A DNA stretch of 64,000 nt from Sphingopyxis sp. YF1 (GTDB lineage: Bacteria > Pseudomonadota > Alphaproteobacteria > Sphingomonadales > Sphingomonadaceae), in NCBI RefSeq assembly GCF_022701295.1, contig NZ_CP033204.1, positions 1,612,001-1,676,000 on the forward strand. Reading direction: 5' to 3'. Numbering within the stretch: position 1 is the stretch's first letter; each line of letters begins with the position of its first letter. The notes under the pieces are model-generated. The model saw nothing but the letters and a program-made list of their open reading frames with translations. It was not told where the DNA came from and did not search any database. The position numbers and the translations under genes are program-made. This document shows, one piece after another, positions 47,927-56,958 of the stretch.

Positions 47927-49405
47927 ATGATGGCGCGGAAACGGACGATCCTGCTTGGTGGACTGGCCGTCGTGGCGGTGCTGGCGGGGACCGCGGCGAT
48001 CCGGACCGCCACCTTCGCGCCCGGCGACATCGCCGACGGCAGCGACACCAGGCTCGCCGCCGCGCCGGCGTACGACCTCGATGCCGCCGTCGCCCATCTG
48101 AGCGCCGCGACGCAGATTGCGACGATTTCGCACCAGGACCCGGCCGACAACCAGATCGCCGAATGGGACCGGCTGCACGCCTGGCTCGCGGCGACCTACC
48201 CCGCCACCCACGGCGCGATGACCCGCACGATCCTGCCCAACAAGACGCTGATCTATCACTGGCCGGGCAGCGACGCGTCGCTGGCGCCGATCATCGTCAT
48301 GGCGCATCAGGACGTCGTGCCGGTGACCGAAGGAACCGAGAAGGACTGGAAATATCCCCCCTTTGCGGGGACGATCGCCGAACAGGCGGTGTGGGGCAGG
48401 GGAACCGTCGACGACAAGGGATCGCTGGTCGGCCTGTTCGAGGCGATCGAGGCGCTCGCGCGGGCCGGATTCAAGCCCCGGCGCGGCATCTACCTCGTGT
48501 CGGGCCACGATGAGGAAGTGGGCGGCACGGGCGCGCTCGCCGCCGCCGCGAAGCTGAAGGCCGACGGCGTCAAGGCGATCTTCACGCTCGACGAGGGCAG
48601 CCTCGTCATCACCGACACCCCCGTCGTCGGCGGCCCGGCGATCCTGATCGGCATCGCCGAAAAGGGCTATGCGACGCTGAAGGTGACCGCAAAGGCGCCC
48701 GGCGGGCATAGTTCGATGCCCCCGGCCGAGACCGGCGTCGGCACGCTTGCGCGTGCGATTACCGCGATCGCCGAAGATACTTTCCCGATCGAGGTCCGCG
48801 GTCCCGGGGCCGCGATGCTCGAATCGCTCGCCGCGGCGAAGGGCGGGACGACCAGGGCCGCGGTTGCCAATCAATGGCTGTTCGGACCGTTGCTCAGGCG
48901 TCAACTCGCCGCGACGCCTTCGACCGCCGCCGCGTTTCACACCACGATCGCGCCGACGATGCTGGAGGGCAGTCCGAAGGAGAATGTCCTGCCGCAATCG
49001 GCCAACGCCCTGATCAACTACCGGATCGCTCCATGGAACCGGTCGGCCGACGTCATGGCGCGCGCCAAGGAGGCGGTGGCGGGGCTGCCGGTCGACCTCG
49101 CGTGGGTCAAGCCGCCGCGCGAACCGTCGCGCGTCTCGTCGACCAGCTCGCAAGGGTGGAAATGGATCGCCGCCGCGGCGCGCGCCGACGCGCCCGATGC
49201 GGTCCTTGCGCCGATGCTCGTCGTCGGCGGGACCGACAGTCGCAGCATGGAGCCGGTGTCGGAGGACGTCTATCGTTTCATGCCGATGCATTTCACGCTG
49301 AAGGAATCGGCGATGATCCATGGCACCAACGAACATATGAAGATCGACAGCTTCAAGCGGATGATCGATTTCTATGCGCGGTTGATTGCGACGTCTGCAG
49401 GATAG
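47927..49405 (+). CDS. M20 family metallopeptidase, membrane-anchored or exported
   Basis: A 492-aa zinc peptidase of the M20 family, close to the PM20D1/carboxypeptidase S type in length. N-terminal hydrophobic segment (about 6-26) serves as signal or anchor. Metal and catalytic motifs: MAHQDVVPV (His, Asp), [10 protein letters not shown] (Asp), SGHDEEVGG (Glu pair), and [11 protein letters not shown] in the lid domain. GGGGAGGGA precedes ATG 47927 (an adjacent ATG at 47930 is equally possible). It lies between two tRNA genes. Confidence 0.88.
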   Translation: MMARKRTILLGGLAVVAVLAGTAAIRTATFAPGDIADGSDTRLAAAPAYDLDAAVAHLSAATQIATISHQDPADNQIAEWDRLHAWLAATYPATHGAMTRTILPNKTLIYHWPGSDASLAPIIVMAHQDVVPVTEGTEKDWKYPPFAGTIAEQAVWGRGTVDDKGSLVGLFEAIEALARAGFKPRRGIYLVSGHDEEVGGTGALAAAAKLKADGVKAIFTLDEGSLVITDTPVVGGPAILIGIAEKGYATLKVTAKAPGGHSSMPPAETGVGTLARAITAIAEDTFPIEVRGPGAAMLESLAAAKGGTTRAAVANQWLFGPLLRRQLAATPSTAAAFHTTIAPTMLEGSPKENVLPQSANALINYRIAPWNRSADVMARAKEAVAGLPVDLAWVKPPREPSRVSSTSSQGWKWIAAAARADAPDAVLAPMLVVGGTDSRSMEPVSEDVYRFMPMHFTLKESAMIHGTNEHMKIDSFKRMIDFYARLIATSAG

Positions 49406-49441
49406 ACTTGGCGCGCCAGCCTGCTAAAGCCCCACCGGCGT

Positions 49442-49521
<80 letters not shown>

Positions 49522-49684
49522 CTGAAATTGGCTGAAATAGGCCGCTTCTACACCTCAATATGGCAAACCGTCGGGTGGGCGCAAGCGCGCGTCCGAACAG
49601 GCCGATGGCTGATTCCATTCGGCGACGTCGATAGGCACGAAATGTCAAGTCTAGGGTGGGAAGCGGACCGCGTCCATTTCCAGT

Positions 49685-49763
49685 CGTCATCCCGGCGAAG
49701 GCCGGGATCTCACCGGTGCATCATGGCTTGCAGGGCGGGATCCCGGTCTTCGCCGGGATGACG
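49685..49763. repeat. REP-like inverted repeat
   Basis: CGTCATCCCGGCGAAGGCCG (49685-49704) and TCTTCGCCGGGATGACG (49747-49763) are opposed around a spacer, each half itself palindromic around GGCGAA. Same family as 11801-11877. Confidence 0.75.
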
Positions 49764-49787
49764 GAACATGACCGAATCCAGCCCTCC

Positions 49788-49873
49788 GTGCGCCCCGGCG
49801 AAAGCCGGGGTCCATTGCAGAAACACGCCGGGTTCGTGTCGGCATTCTGGGCCCGGCTTTCGCCGGGGTGCAC
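49788..49873. repeat. REP-like inverted repeat
   Basis: GTGCGCCCCGGCGAAAGCCG (49788-49807) is opposed by GGCTTTCGCCGGGGTGCAC (49855-49873). This is the GTGCGCCCC subtype, beside the GTCATCCC subtype at 49685; two subtypes in tandem suggest nested or successive insertions. Confidence 0.75.
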
Positions 49874-49960
49874 ATTTCTAGCGGCGACTAACGGCCACAC
49901 ATGACAGCGCGACAGCTCCTCGGTATCCGCGAAGCCATCTAATGCCGTTCGGCAGACCCG

Positions 49961-51073
49961 TCAGCTTCTACCCAAATATCGCGCGCGGGGTCGGATGATC
50001 GCACCGGTTGCCGTCTGCTCCAGAGCATGCGCTACCCAGCCCACCGTTCGGGCGATGGCAAACAAGGCAAAACTCGATCGCGGCGGCAATGCGTATCGGC
50101 GCGTGATCGCGAGAAGTGCAAAGTCGATGTTGGGTTCCAGTCCCAGCATGTCCATGACCGTATCCCGCAGCGTCGCAAACTCTCCGTCCGGCTGAATATT
50201 TGCGAGCAAAGCGCGTGCGCGCGGGTCGCCATAGGGATAGAGCGGGTGGCCAAATCCCGGCAGTCCATGTCCAGTTGCGAGCCAGCGCCCGATCGCGGCA
50301 TCGGCGCCCATATTGATCGCCTCGAAGAGGAATGAGTCCAGCGCTACGCCGGCGCCGCCATGTTTCGGTCCCGACAGGGTCGCCAGTCCGGCAAGGATGC
50401 AGGCGGGCATTCCTGCACCCGTCGAAGCTGCGACGCGCACCGCGAACGTCGACGGGTTGAGCTCATGATCGGCGAGCAGGATCAGCGCCTCGCGGACCAG
50501 CTCCTCGCCTTCGGTATCGAGGGACCACGCCGAGGCGAGCCGCTGATGGATCGGCCCCGTCCCGACCGCGCCGAAAGCTGATGCCATCGTTGCGACGCAC
50601 ATCGCGCCTTCATCCACCAGCTTGGTGGTCGGCCTGCCAAGGAGCGAACGTGCTTTTCCGGCCGGTGCGGCGAGAGCCTGAAACGGGTCGCTGCTGGCGG
50701 CCGCCTCTGGAAAGACGATGGCGCCAGGCCGCTCCCACAAGAACGCCGCGACATCCTCCAGCCGCATGTGCGCGGCGAGGGCCGTGGCGGGCTGGTCGCG
50801 ATAGATCAATTCCCCGTGGCTGACCGTCGCAATGGCGGTGGGGATCACGGGTTCGCCCCATGCCAGCGTGCTCGCTGCAACGGATGTTTGACGGCGCCCG
50901 CGCGCGCGCCGGTCAGCGAGCGCAAGAATATCGTCGCCCCGATAGAGGCTGCGCCGCGGGTCGGCGGGATCGGCGCGCCGCTCGATCTGACCCCGACTCA
51001 CATAGGCATAGAGCGTCTGAGGCCGGACGCCCAGCTTCGCCAGCACCTCATCGCGGGTCATCCATTCGCGCAT
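49961..51073 (-). CDS. citrate synthase-family protein with N-terminal helix-turn-helix
   Basis: A 370-aa fusion. Residues 1-55 form a MerR/excisionase-like DNA-binding domain (MTRDEVLAKLGVRPQTLYAY...) and residues 70-370 a citrate synthase fold. Catalytic-site equivalents are present: the His of SGPKHGGAG, the His of FGHPLYPYGDPRA, and the Asp of NIDFAL. The HTH suggests a citrate-synthase-fold regulator, perhaps sensing an acyl-CoA or oxoacid. It is divergent from a second citrate synthase-like gene across a compact palindromic region, consistent with autoregulation and control of that gene. The fusion type is known in proteobacteria; its function is not established. Confidence 0.82.
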   Translation of the reverse strand: MREWMTRDEVLAKLGVRPQTLYAYVSRGQIERRADPADPRRSLYRGDDILALADRRARGRRQTSVAASTLAWGEPVIPTAIATVSHGELIYRDQPATALAAHMRLEDVAAFLWERPGAIVFPEAAASSDPFQALAAPAGKARSLLGRPTTKLVDEGAMCVATMASAFGAVGTGPIHQRLASAWSLDTEGEELVREALILLADHELNPSTFAVRVAASTGAGMPACILAGLATLSGPKHGGAGVALDSFLFEAINMGADAAIGRWLATGHGLPGFGHPLYPYGDPRARALLANIQPDGEFATLRDTVMDMLGLEPNIDFALLAITRRYALPPRSSFALFAIARTVGWVAHALEQTATGAIIRPRARYLGRS

Positions 51074-51074
51074 A

Positions 51075-51104
51075 ATTGATTCACTTGATCAAGATTGATT
51101 CACT
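51075..51104. promoter_or_regulatory. candidate operator: ATTGATTCACT direct repeats around a CTTGATCAAG palindrome
   Basis: ATTGATTCACT occurs at 51075-51085 and 51094-51104 (period 19 bp), and the perfect palindrome CTTGATCAAG fills 51084-51093 between them. The element starts two bases from the HTH-citrate synthase start codon and lies 48 bp before the divergent gene. A binding site for the HTH protein is a natural inference. Confidence 0.6.
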
Positions 51105-51151
51105 GGAACGAAGGGATCATCTCGCTCCTCGACAGTCAAGGAGCGGATGAA

Positions 51152-52219
51152 ATGAACAATGGTCTTGAAGATGTCGTAGCGGCCGAAACGATCCTGTCGG
51201 ATGTACGCGGCGCCGAAGGGCAACTCATCATCCGCGGACATCCGCTTACGGCATTGGCGGGGCGCTGGACCTTTGAGGAAACCGCGCATCTCCTGTTTAC
51301 GGGCTTCTTTGCCGATCTGCCGGATGCAGCCGAATTTGCGCCAAGGCTGGGCGCGGCGCGCGTCGATATGTTCGAGGCGACGCGGAAATTCCTGGGATCG
51401 GCGTCGAAGCTGTCTGCCTATGATGGCATGCGCGCCGCGATGGCGATGTTGCCTGACGGCACAATGCTGCCTGATGCGCTACGCCTGCTAGCGGCCCCGG
51501 CCGTGCTCCTTCCCGCGCTGATCCGGTTGCAGGCAGGCGACGAACCCATCGCGCCTTCGGCCAGTGCAGGCCACGCGGCCGATGTGATCCGCATGTTGGG
51601 CCGATCGAGCGGCGCTGATGCGCTTGATACCTATCTCGTTACCGTGAGCGACCATGGCCTCAACGCCTCGACTTTCGCCGCGCGGGTGGTCGCCTCCACC
51701 CAGGCGGGGCTGACTTCCTCTGTGTTGGCAGGACTCGGTGCGCTCAAGGGGCCGCTTCATGGCGGGGCGCCCGGTCCGGTTATCGACATGCTCGATGCCA
51801 TCGCGGCGGAAGGCGACAGCGCGAGCTGGATCGCGCGCGCGCTGGATGATGGCGAGCGCCTGATGGGGTTCGGACACCGCATCTATCGCACGCGCGATCC
51901 GCGCGCCGACGCCCTCAAGGCTGCGCTTCAGTCATTCGGGGGCGTCGATGCGCGGCTGCGTTTCGCCGAGAGCGTCGAACGTGTCGCGCTTGAGGCGCTT
52001 CACAAGCGCAAACCTGATCGCGTGCTCGAAACCAATGTCGAATTTTATACGGCGCTGTTGTTGGAGGCGGCAGGTTTCCCGAAGGAGGTGTTCACCGGCG
52101 TGTTTGCCATGGGCCGGGTGGCGGGCTGGCTTGCTCATGCCCGCGAGCAGGCACTGACGGGCCGGCTGATCCGTCCCGCCTCGCGCTATATCGAGCCCCT
52201 GACGAAAGAGGCGGCCTGA
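51152..52219 (+). CDS. citrate synthase/methylcitrate synthase-family protein
   Basis: A 355-aa protein of the short citrate synthase type. Conserved parts are LSDVRGAEGQLIIRGHPL, KGPLHGGAPG (His), GFGHRIYRTRDPRA (His, Arg) and NVEFYTALLLEA. The last normally reads NVDFY in citrate synthases; Glu replaces the catalytic Asp here, which may alter activity. The ATG at 51152 has AAGGAG eight bases upstream; the longer frame to 51095 crosses the operator and is rejected. Probably controlled with or by the divergent HTH gene. Confidence 0.85.
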   Translation: MNNGLEDVVAAETILSDVRGAEGQLIIRGHPLTALAGRWTFEETAHLLFTGFFADLPDAAEFAPRLGAARVDMFEATRKFLGSASKLSAYDGMRAAMAMLPDGTMLPDALRLLAAPAVLLPALIRLQAGDEPIAPSASAGHAADVIRMLGRSSGADALDTYLVTVSDHGLNASTFAARVVASTQAGLTSSVLAGLGALKGPLHGGAPGPVIDMLDAIAAEGDSASWIARALDDGERLMGFGHRIYRTRDPRADALKAALQSFGGVDARLRFAESVERVALEALHKRKPDRVLETNVEFYTALLLEAAGFPKEVFTGVFAMGRVAGWLAHAREQALTGRLIRPASRYIEPLTKEAA

Positions 52220-52690
52220 AGGGAAGTCGTCGCCCTCTCCGGGCCATAGTCAGATCGGGGTAGGTCGCGATGTCCGCTTTTCGATACTTCCGTACCGGAA
52301 GCCGGCAGGCTGCAACCGGCCACTCGTTGCCGCTCCTCCCTGTCGCGCAGCGATGGGGAGGTGGCAGCGCGCAGGGCTGACGGAGGGGCCGGCGCCGTCT
52401 TTCGGCTTGTCCACCACTCGCTGTGCGAGCGGTCCCGCGGGCGCAGCGCGCCGTCTTTGACTCGCCGCAGCGAGGACTTGCGACCGCAATCGGTTGCGTG
52501 CTGCCATTCGTGCGGTTCTGGACGGATGTTCGTGCGGCTGATCCCGCGGGAAACGGCCGCGCCTGCATGCTTCGCGAATGAACACGCGCGCGCGGATGCG
52601 TCCGGTGCCGGACAGGCAACGAAAAAGGCGGCCTTCCGCAATGGAAGACCGCCTCTTTTCGTTTCAGTCATTGCCCCGAAGGGCTGCGAC
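52220..52690. other. 471-bp intergenic region, repeat remnant and terminator
   Basis: No supported gene; the ORFs here are GC-rich shadows. 52330-52410 holds a stem-forming stretch (CTCCCTGTCGC...ATGGGGAGG then GGCAGCGCGCAGGGCTGACG) that resembles a recurring sphingomonad intergenic sequence, from memory. The right end holds the terminator of the minus-strand lipoprotein gene. Confidence 0.5.
52624..52659 (-). terminator. intrinsic terminator of the Ala-rich lipoprotein gene
   Basis: Read on the minus strand, AGGCGGTCTTCC pairs with GGAAGGCCGCCT (one mismatch-like G:U position) over ATTGC and is followed by TTTTTC. It lies 31 bp downstream of the stop codon of the 97-aa gene. The stem also has a T-run in the plus direction, so it may work both ways. 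Confidence 0.8.
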
Positions 52691-52984
52691 TTACTTCTTG
52701 GCTTCAGCCGGAGCAGCAGCAGCAGCGGCCGGAGCAGCTTCAGCCTTCGCAGCGTCGGCGGCCGGAGCAGCAGCAGCGGCGTCAGCGGCCGGAGCAGCAG
52801 CTTCCGCACCAGCGGCAGCAGCGTCGGCACCAGCGGCAGCGGCGTCGGCGCCAGCAGCAGCGGCGTCGGCAGCGGCGTCAGCGGCCGGAGCTTCGGTGGT
52901 GGTGGCTTCTTCAGCAGCCTTTTCACCGCAAGCGGCGAGGGCGAACATGCTGGCAGCAACGGCGATAGCAGCAAACTTCTTCAT
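52691..52984 (-). CDS. alanine-rich lipoprotein
   Basis: A 97-aa lipoprotein: signal and lipobox LAAC with Cys19, then GEKAAEEATTTEAPAAD and a long run of near-identical AAAAGAD-type repeats; Ala exceeds half of all residues. It probably forms a flexible or helical periplasmic rod anchored in a membrane. The DNA shows matching GCAGCGGCGTCGG repeats, prone to slippage. No function is known. Own promoter region and terminator indicate a single-gene unit. Confidence 0.78.
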   Translation of the reverse strand: MKKFAAIAVAASMFALAACGEKAAEEATTTEAPAADAAADAAAAGADAAAAGADAAAAGAEAAAPAADAAAAAPAADAAKAEAAPAAAAAAPAEAKK

Positions 52985-53249
52985 GATGTGTGGCTCCCTA
53001 AAATGCCTTTCCGCGCTGGGGAAACTTTCCCGTCCCGCGAGCGGCGGGATTTAGCCGTTCCGTCCCAATCGTCAACAAAAATAATTGAGTTGTCCCGGAG
53101 AGGGCGGAAATCCTACTTTTTTGGTTGAGTATCGATGTCGTACCGAATCCCGGCGGCTGCGAGTCGCTTGCCACGATGTTCGCAGCGGCTGAGTCGCGGC
53201 GACCGGGCAGGGGGCAAATAGCCCGAGTGGCGGCCATGAAATGCGGCCG

Positions 53250-54671
53250 TCACTCCCCGAGTTCCGATGCGCTGCTGTTCGCGAGGATGTCGAGCGTCGC
53301 GGTCCAGGCGACGACATTCTGGCGGAGCTGCGCCGGATCGACCTTGTCGAGCGTGTCGTCGGCAGTGTGGTGGAGGTCGAAATAGCGCGTGCCGTCCTGT
53401 TGCAGGTCGACCGCCGCGGTTCCGGCCTGGACGAGCGCGCCGACGTCGGCACCGCCGCTCGCCGGATTGCGTCCGCGCGTGATGCCCAGCGGGGCGAGCG
53501 CGGCGGCGATGCGGTCGGCCACCGTCTTCGCGCTGTCGGGCAATTTGAAGTCGACGCGCCACACCTTGTCGGCACCGAAGTCCGATTCCATCGCGACCGC
53601 ATGGCGCTGTGCACCATATTTGTCGAAATAGGCCTTGCCGCCGTGGACGCCGACCTCCTCGGCGCCTGCCCAGAGGATGCGGATGGTTCTTCGCGGTTGC
53701 CGTGCCGACATTACATATCTGGCCGCGGCGGTGATGATGCCGCATCCGGTGGCGTCGTCGATCGCGCCGGTGCCGAGATCCCAGCTGTCGAGGTGGCAGG
53801 CGACGATCACCGGGCTCGCCGCGGGATCGCTTCCCGGAACCTCGGCGATGACGTTGCCCGAGGCGCGCGGGCCAAGCAGCTGCGGCGTCAGCACCAGCTT
53901 GAGGCGCAGCGGTTCGGGTGTGTAGCCGAGCGGCGTCTCGTTGGTCCGCATCTGGAGCGTGCGTTTCCATTGCCGGACCAGCTGGTCGGCGTCGGGGTTC
54001 GAGACTGCGCCTGCGGGGATCGGCGTCACCCCGGGCTCAAAGCTCGTCACCCCGGTGTGCGGCGTGCGGTGGCTGTCGGTGCCGATCGAGCGGATCACCA
54101 CGGCGATCGCCCCCTTTTTCGCGGCGGCATTGGGACCGGAAAAGCGCGCACGGCCGTAATAGCCGTAGCCGCTGCCATCCTGCGCCGCCTTCATCTGGTG
54201 GTCGATGAAGACGATCCTGCCCCTTACATAATGGTCGGGTGCCGCGACCAGATCGTCATAGCTCGCGAAATAGGCGACGGGACCTTCGATCCCCCCGCGC
54301 CCGGTCGATGCGCTGTTGCCCAGCGCCGCGATCGCCAGCGGTTGCGGATGGAACGGGCCGGTGAGCCAGGCCTGTTCCTCGCCGCGCACCCACGTCGGCA
54401 TGTCGAAAGGCTCTTCGCGCACATTGGCGAAGCCGAGCTGTCCGAGCCGCGCCACGGCCCAGCGACGTGCGGCCGCCTCCGCCTCTGTGCCCGCCTGGCG
54501 CGGACCGATCTCCGTCGTCAGCCCCTCGGCGATCGACCAGGCGACGTCGTCGCCCTGCAGCGCCAGTTCGGCGGCGGTCGGTGGCGGGGGGATCGATGCG
54601 GCCGCGCCGGTTGCAACAAAAATCAGGGCGAGGCTCCCGGCGAGCCGGGCAGGGTGCGAAGAGGCCTTCAT
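53250..54671 (-). CDS. M28 family metallopeptidase, exported
   Basis: A 473-aa exported zinc peptidase. A signal peptide (1-24, ending near GAAAS) is followed by a PA-like insert domain (about 130-230) and an M28 catalytic domain. Zinc and catalytic residues are visible in order: His and Asp of CHLDSWDLGTGAIDDATG, Glu pair of WAGAEEVG, Asp of MESDFGA and His of DLHHTADD. ATG 54671 is used because it begins the signal peptide; the frame to 54731 does not. Likely an aminopeptidase or carboxypeptidase of the periplasm. Confidence 0.88.
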   Translation of the reverse strand: MKASSHPARLAGSLALIFVATGAAASIPPPPTAAELALQGDDVAWSIAEGLTTEIGPRQAGTEAEAAARRWAVARLGQLGFANVREEPFDMPTWVRGEEQAWLTGPFHPQPLAIAALGNSASTGRGGIEGPVAYFASYDDLVAAPDHYVRGRIVFIDHQMKAAQDGSGYGYYGRARFSGPNAAAKKGAIAVVIRSIGTDSHRTPHTGVTSFEPGVTPIPAGAVSNPDADQLVRQWKRTLQMRTNETPLGYTPEPLRLKLVLTPQLLGPRASGNVIAEVPGSDPAASPVIVACHLDSWDLGTGAIDDATGCGIITAAARYVMSARQPRRTIRILWAGAEEVGVHGGKAYFDKYGAQRHAVAMESDFGADKVWRVDFKLPDSAKTVADRIAAALAPLGITRGRNPASGGADVGALVQAGTAAVDLQQDGTRYFDLHHTADDTLDKVDPAQLRQNVVAWTATLDILANSSASELGE

Positions 54672-54795
54672 GATGCCGTCGTAACGGCCCGCCCCGCGCG
54701 CGCAAGCGCCGATTGCCAACCGCGCGCCCATTCGCTAACCGGCGCGCAACTCTCTTCGGCCGCGCATTGCGGCCCAGCCTCTACCGGAGCATTCC

Positions 54796-56475
54796 ATGGC
54801 CGCCCAATATAGTTTCGTGATGAAAGGTCTGAGCAAGACCTATCCCGGCGCGCAGAAGCCGACGCTCAACAATCTGAGCCTGCAATTCTACCCCGACGCC
54901 AAGATCGGCATCGTCGGTCCGAACGGCACCGGCAAGTCGACGCTGATGAAGGTCATGGCGGGCATCGACAAGGATTTCACCGGCGAGGCCTGGCCGGGCG
55001 AGGCGATTACCGTCGGCTATCTGGCCCAGGAGCCGCAGCTCGATCCGGCCAAGACGGTCAAGGAAAATGTCATGGACGGCGTCCGCCCGGTCGCCGACAT
55101 GATGGACCGCTTCAACGAGATCAGCGCGCTGATGGCGGACCCGCCGGAAGACGCCGATTTCGACGCGCTCATGGAGGAAATGGGCACGCTCCAGGAAAAG
55201 ATCGATGCGGTCGACGGCTGGACGCTCGACAACCAGCTCGAAATCGCGATGGAAGCGCTGCGCTGCCCGCCGGGCGACTGGAGCGTCGAGAATCTGTCGG
55301 GCGGTGAAAAGCGCCGCATCGCGCTCACCCGCCTGCTGCTCGAAAAGCCGTCGATCCTGCTGCTCGACGAACCGACCAACCACCTCGATGCCGAAAGCGT
55401 CGCCTGGCTGGAAAAACATCTCGTCGACTATCCGGGCAACGTCATCCTCGTCACCCACGATCGCTATTTCCTCGACAATGTCGTGAACTGGATCCTCGAA
55501 CTCGATCGCGGCCGCTATTTCGTCTACGAAGGCAATTATTCGACCTATCTCGAAAAGAAGGGCAAGCGCCTCGAACAGGAAGCGCGCGAGGACGCCGGTC
55601 GCCAGAAGGCGATCAAGGACGAACTCGAATGGATCCGGCAGTCGCCCAAGGCGCGTCAGGCGAAATCGAAGGCGCGTATCAAATCGTTCGACCAGCTCGT
55701 CGAAGCGCAGGAAAACCGGACGCCCGGAAAGGCGCAGATCGTCATCCAGGTTCCCGAACGCCTTGGTGGCAAGGTGATCGAGGTTGCGGGCATCTCGAAG
55801 GCCTATGGCGACAAATTGCTGTTCGAGGACCTGTCCTTCACGTTGCCGCCGGGCGGCATCGTCGGGGTCATCGGTCCGAACGGCGCCGGCAAGTCGACCC
55901 TGTTCAAACTGATCACCGGGCAGGAACAGCCCGACAGCGGCAGCGTCTCGATCGGCGATACCGTGCGCCTCGGCTATGTCGACCAGAGCCGCGACGCGCT
56001 CGACCCCAACAAGAATGTCTGGGAAGAAATCTCGGGCGGGCACGAGCTGATGAGCATCGGCAAGCACGAGATGCAGACGCGCGCCTATGTCGGCGCCTTC
56101 AACTTCAAGGGGGTCGATCAGCAGAAGAAGGTCGGCCAGCTGTCGGGCGGTGAACGCAACCGCGTCCACCTCGCCAAGATGCTCAAGGAAGGCGGCAACG
56201 TCCTGTTGCTCGACGAACCGACCAACGACCTCGACACCGAAACGCTCGCGGCGCTCGAAGAGGCGCTCGAAAATTTCGCGGGCTGCGCCGTGGTGATCAG
56301 CCACGACCGCTTCTTCCTCGACCGGCTTGCGACGCACATCCTTGCGTTCGAGGGCGACAGCCATGTCGAATGGTTCGAGGGCAATTTCGAATCCTATGAA
56401 GAGGACAAGATCCGCCGCCTCGGCGACGGCGCGACGCGTCCGCACGCGACGACCTACAAGAAGCTGACGCGCTGA
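54796..56475 (+). CDS. ettA: energy-dependent translational throttle ABC-F protein
   Basis: A 559-aa ABC-F ATPase that binds the ribosomal E site and gates entry into elongation according to the ATP/ADP level. Two nucleotide domains: Walker A GPNGTGKST at 41 and GPNGAGKST at 360, signatures LSGGEKRR and LSGGERNR, and Walker B LLLDEPTNHLD and LLLDEPTNDLD. The linker with the arm region has basic RQAKSKARIKSFDQL. No membrane segments. Followed after 2 bp by a thioesterase-like gene. Confidence 0.96.
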   Translation: MAAQYSFVMKGLSKTYPGAQKPTLNNLSLQFYPDAKIGIVGPNGTGKSTLMKVMAGIDKDFTGEAWPGEAITVGYLAQEPQLDPAKTVKENVMDGVRPVADMMDRFNEISALMADPPEDADFDALMEEMGTLQEKIDAVDGWTLDNQLEIAMEALRCPPGDWSVENLSGGEKRRIALTRLLLEKPSILLLDEPTNHLDAESVAWLEKHLVDYPGNVILVTHDRYFLDNVVNWILELDRGRYFVYEGNYSTYLEKKGKRLEQEAREDAGRQKAIKDELEWIRQSPKARQAKSKARIKSFDQLVEAQENRTPGKAQIVIQVPERLGGKVIEVAGISKAYGDKLLFEDLSFTLPPGGIVGVIGPNGAGKSTLFKLITGQEQPDSGSVSIGDTVRLGYVDQSRDALDPNKNVWEEISGGHELMSIGKHEMQTRAYVGAFNFKGVDQQKKVGQLSGGERNRVHLAKMLKEGGNVLLLDEPTNDLDTETLAALEEALENFAGCAVVISHDRFFLDRLATHILAFEGDSHVEWFEGNFESYEEDKIRRLGDGATRPHATTYKKLTR

Positions 56476-56477
56476 CC

Positions 56478-56921
56478 TTGGCGGACGAGGCTCCCATCTC
56501 GTCGAGCGCGATCCGCCTCGACGCCGACGCGCTCAATGCCTTCATGGCGGAGGCTTTCCCGCATTCGGTGCCGGGATCGCGGGGGCGTGTCGTGTCGGCC
56601 GTGCCCGGACATATCCAGGCGCGGCTCGACCCGAACGAGAATGCGCTGCGTCCCGGCGGGCTGATCTCGGGGCCGACGCAGATGGGGTTCGCCGACATGG
56701 CGGCCTATGCGCTTGTCCTCGCGCATATCGGTCCGGTCGCGATGGCGGTGACGAGCGGCCTCAACTACCAGTTTCTGCGTCCCTGCCGTCCGGGGCCGCT
56801 TTTCGCCGACGCGACGATGCTGCGCCTCGGCAAGAGGCTCGCGGTGATGGACGTGCGTATCTGGACCGACGACGCCGACAAGCCCGTCGGGCAGGCGAAC
56901 GTGACCTACGCCATCCCCTGA
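56478..56921 (+). CDS. PaaI-type hotdog thioesterase (TTG start)
   Basis: A 147-aa hotdog-fold protein of the PaaI/YiiD type. RPGGLISGPTQMGFADMAAYAL contains the acidic residue (D in the MGFAD turn) typical of catalysis, followed by SGLNYQFLRPCRPG. The ORF starts with TTG 56478, 2 bp after ettA; the next ATG (56544) would delete a conserved strand. Substrate is an acyl-CoA of unknown identity. Probably cotranscribed with ettA. Confidence 0.75.
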   Translation: MADEAPISSSAIRLDADALNAFMAEAFPHSVPGSRGRVVSAVPGHIQARLDPNENALRPGGLISGPTQMGFADMAAYALVLAHIGPVAMAVTSGLNYQFLRPCRPGPLFADATMLRLGKRLAVMDVRIWTDDADKPVGQANVTYAIP

Positions 56922-56958
56922 AGGGCAGCGGACCGGCTTCGGCGCCGGGTCGCGTTTC

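Noticed and set aside
47770-48150. Reverse ORF containing ARQDSNPQPSRYERPALT
   Set aside because: This is the antisense translation of the CAU tRNA gene and its flank, a common false protein in databases.
48000-49336. Reverse ORFs opposite the M20 peptidase
   Set aside because: The forward gene carries all M20 metal motifs; the reverse frames are composition shadows.
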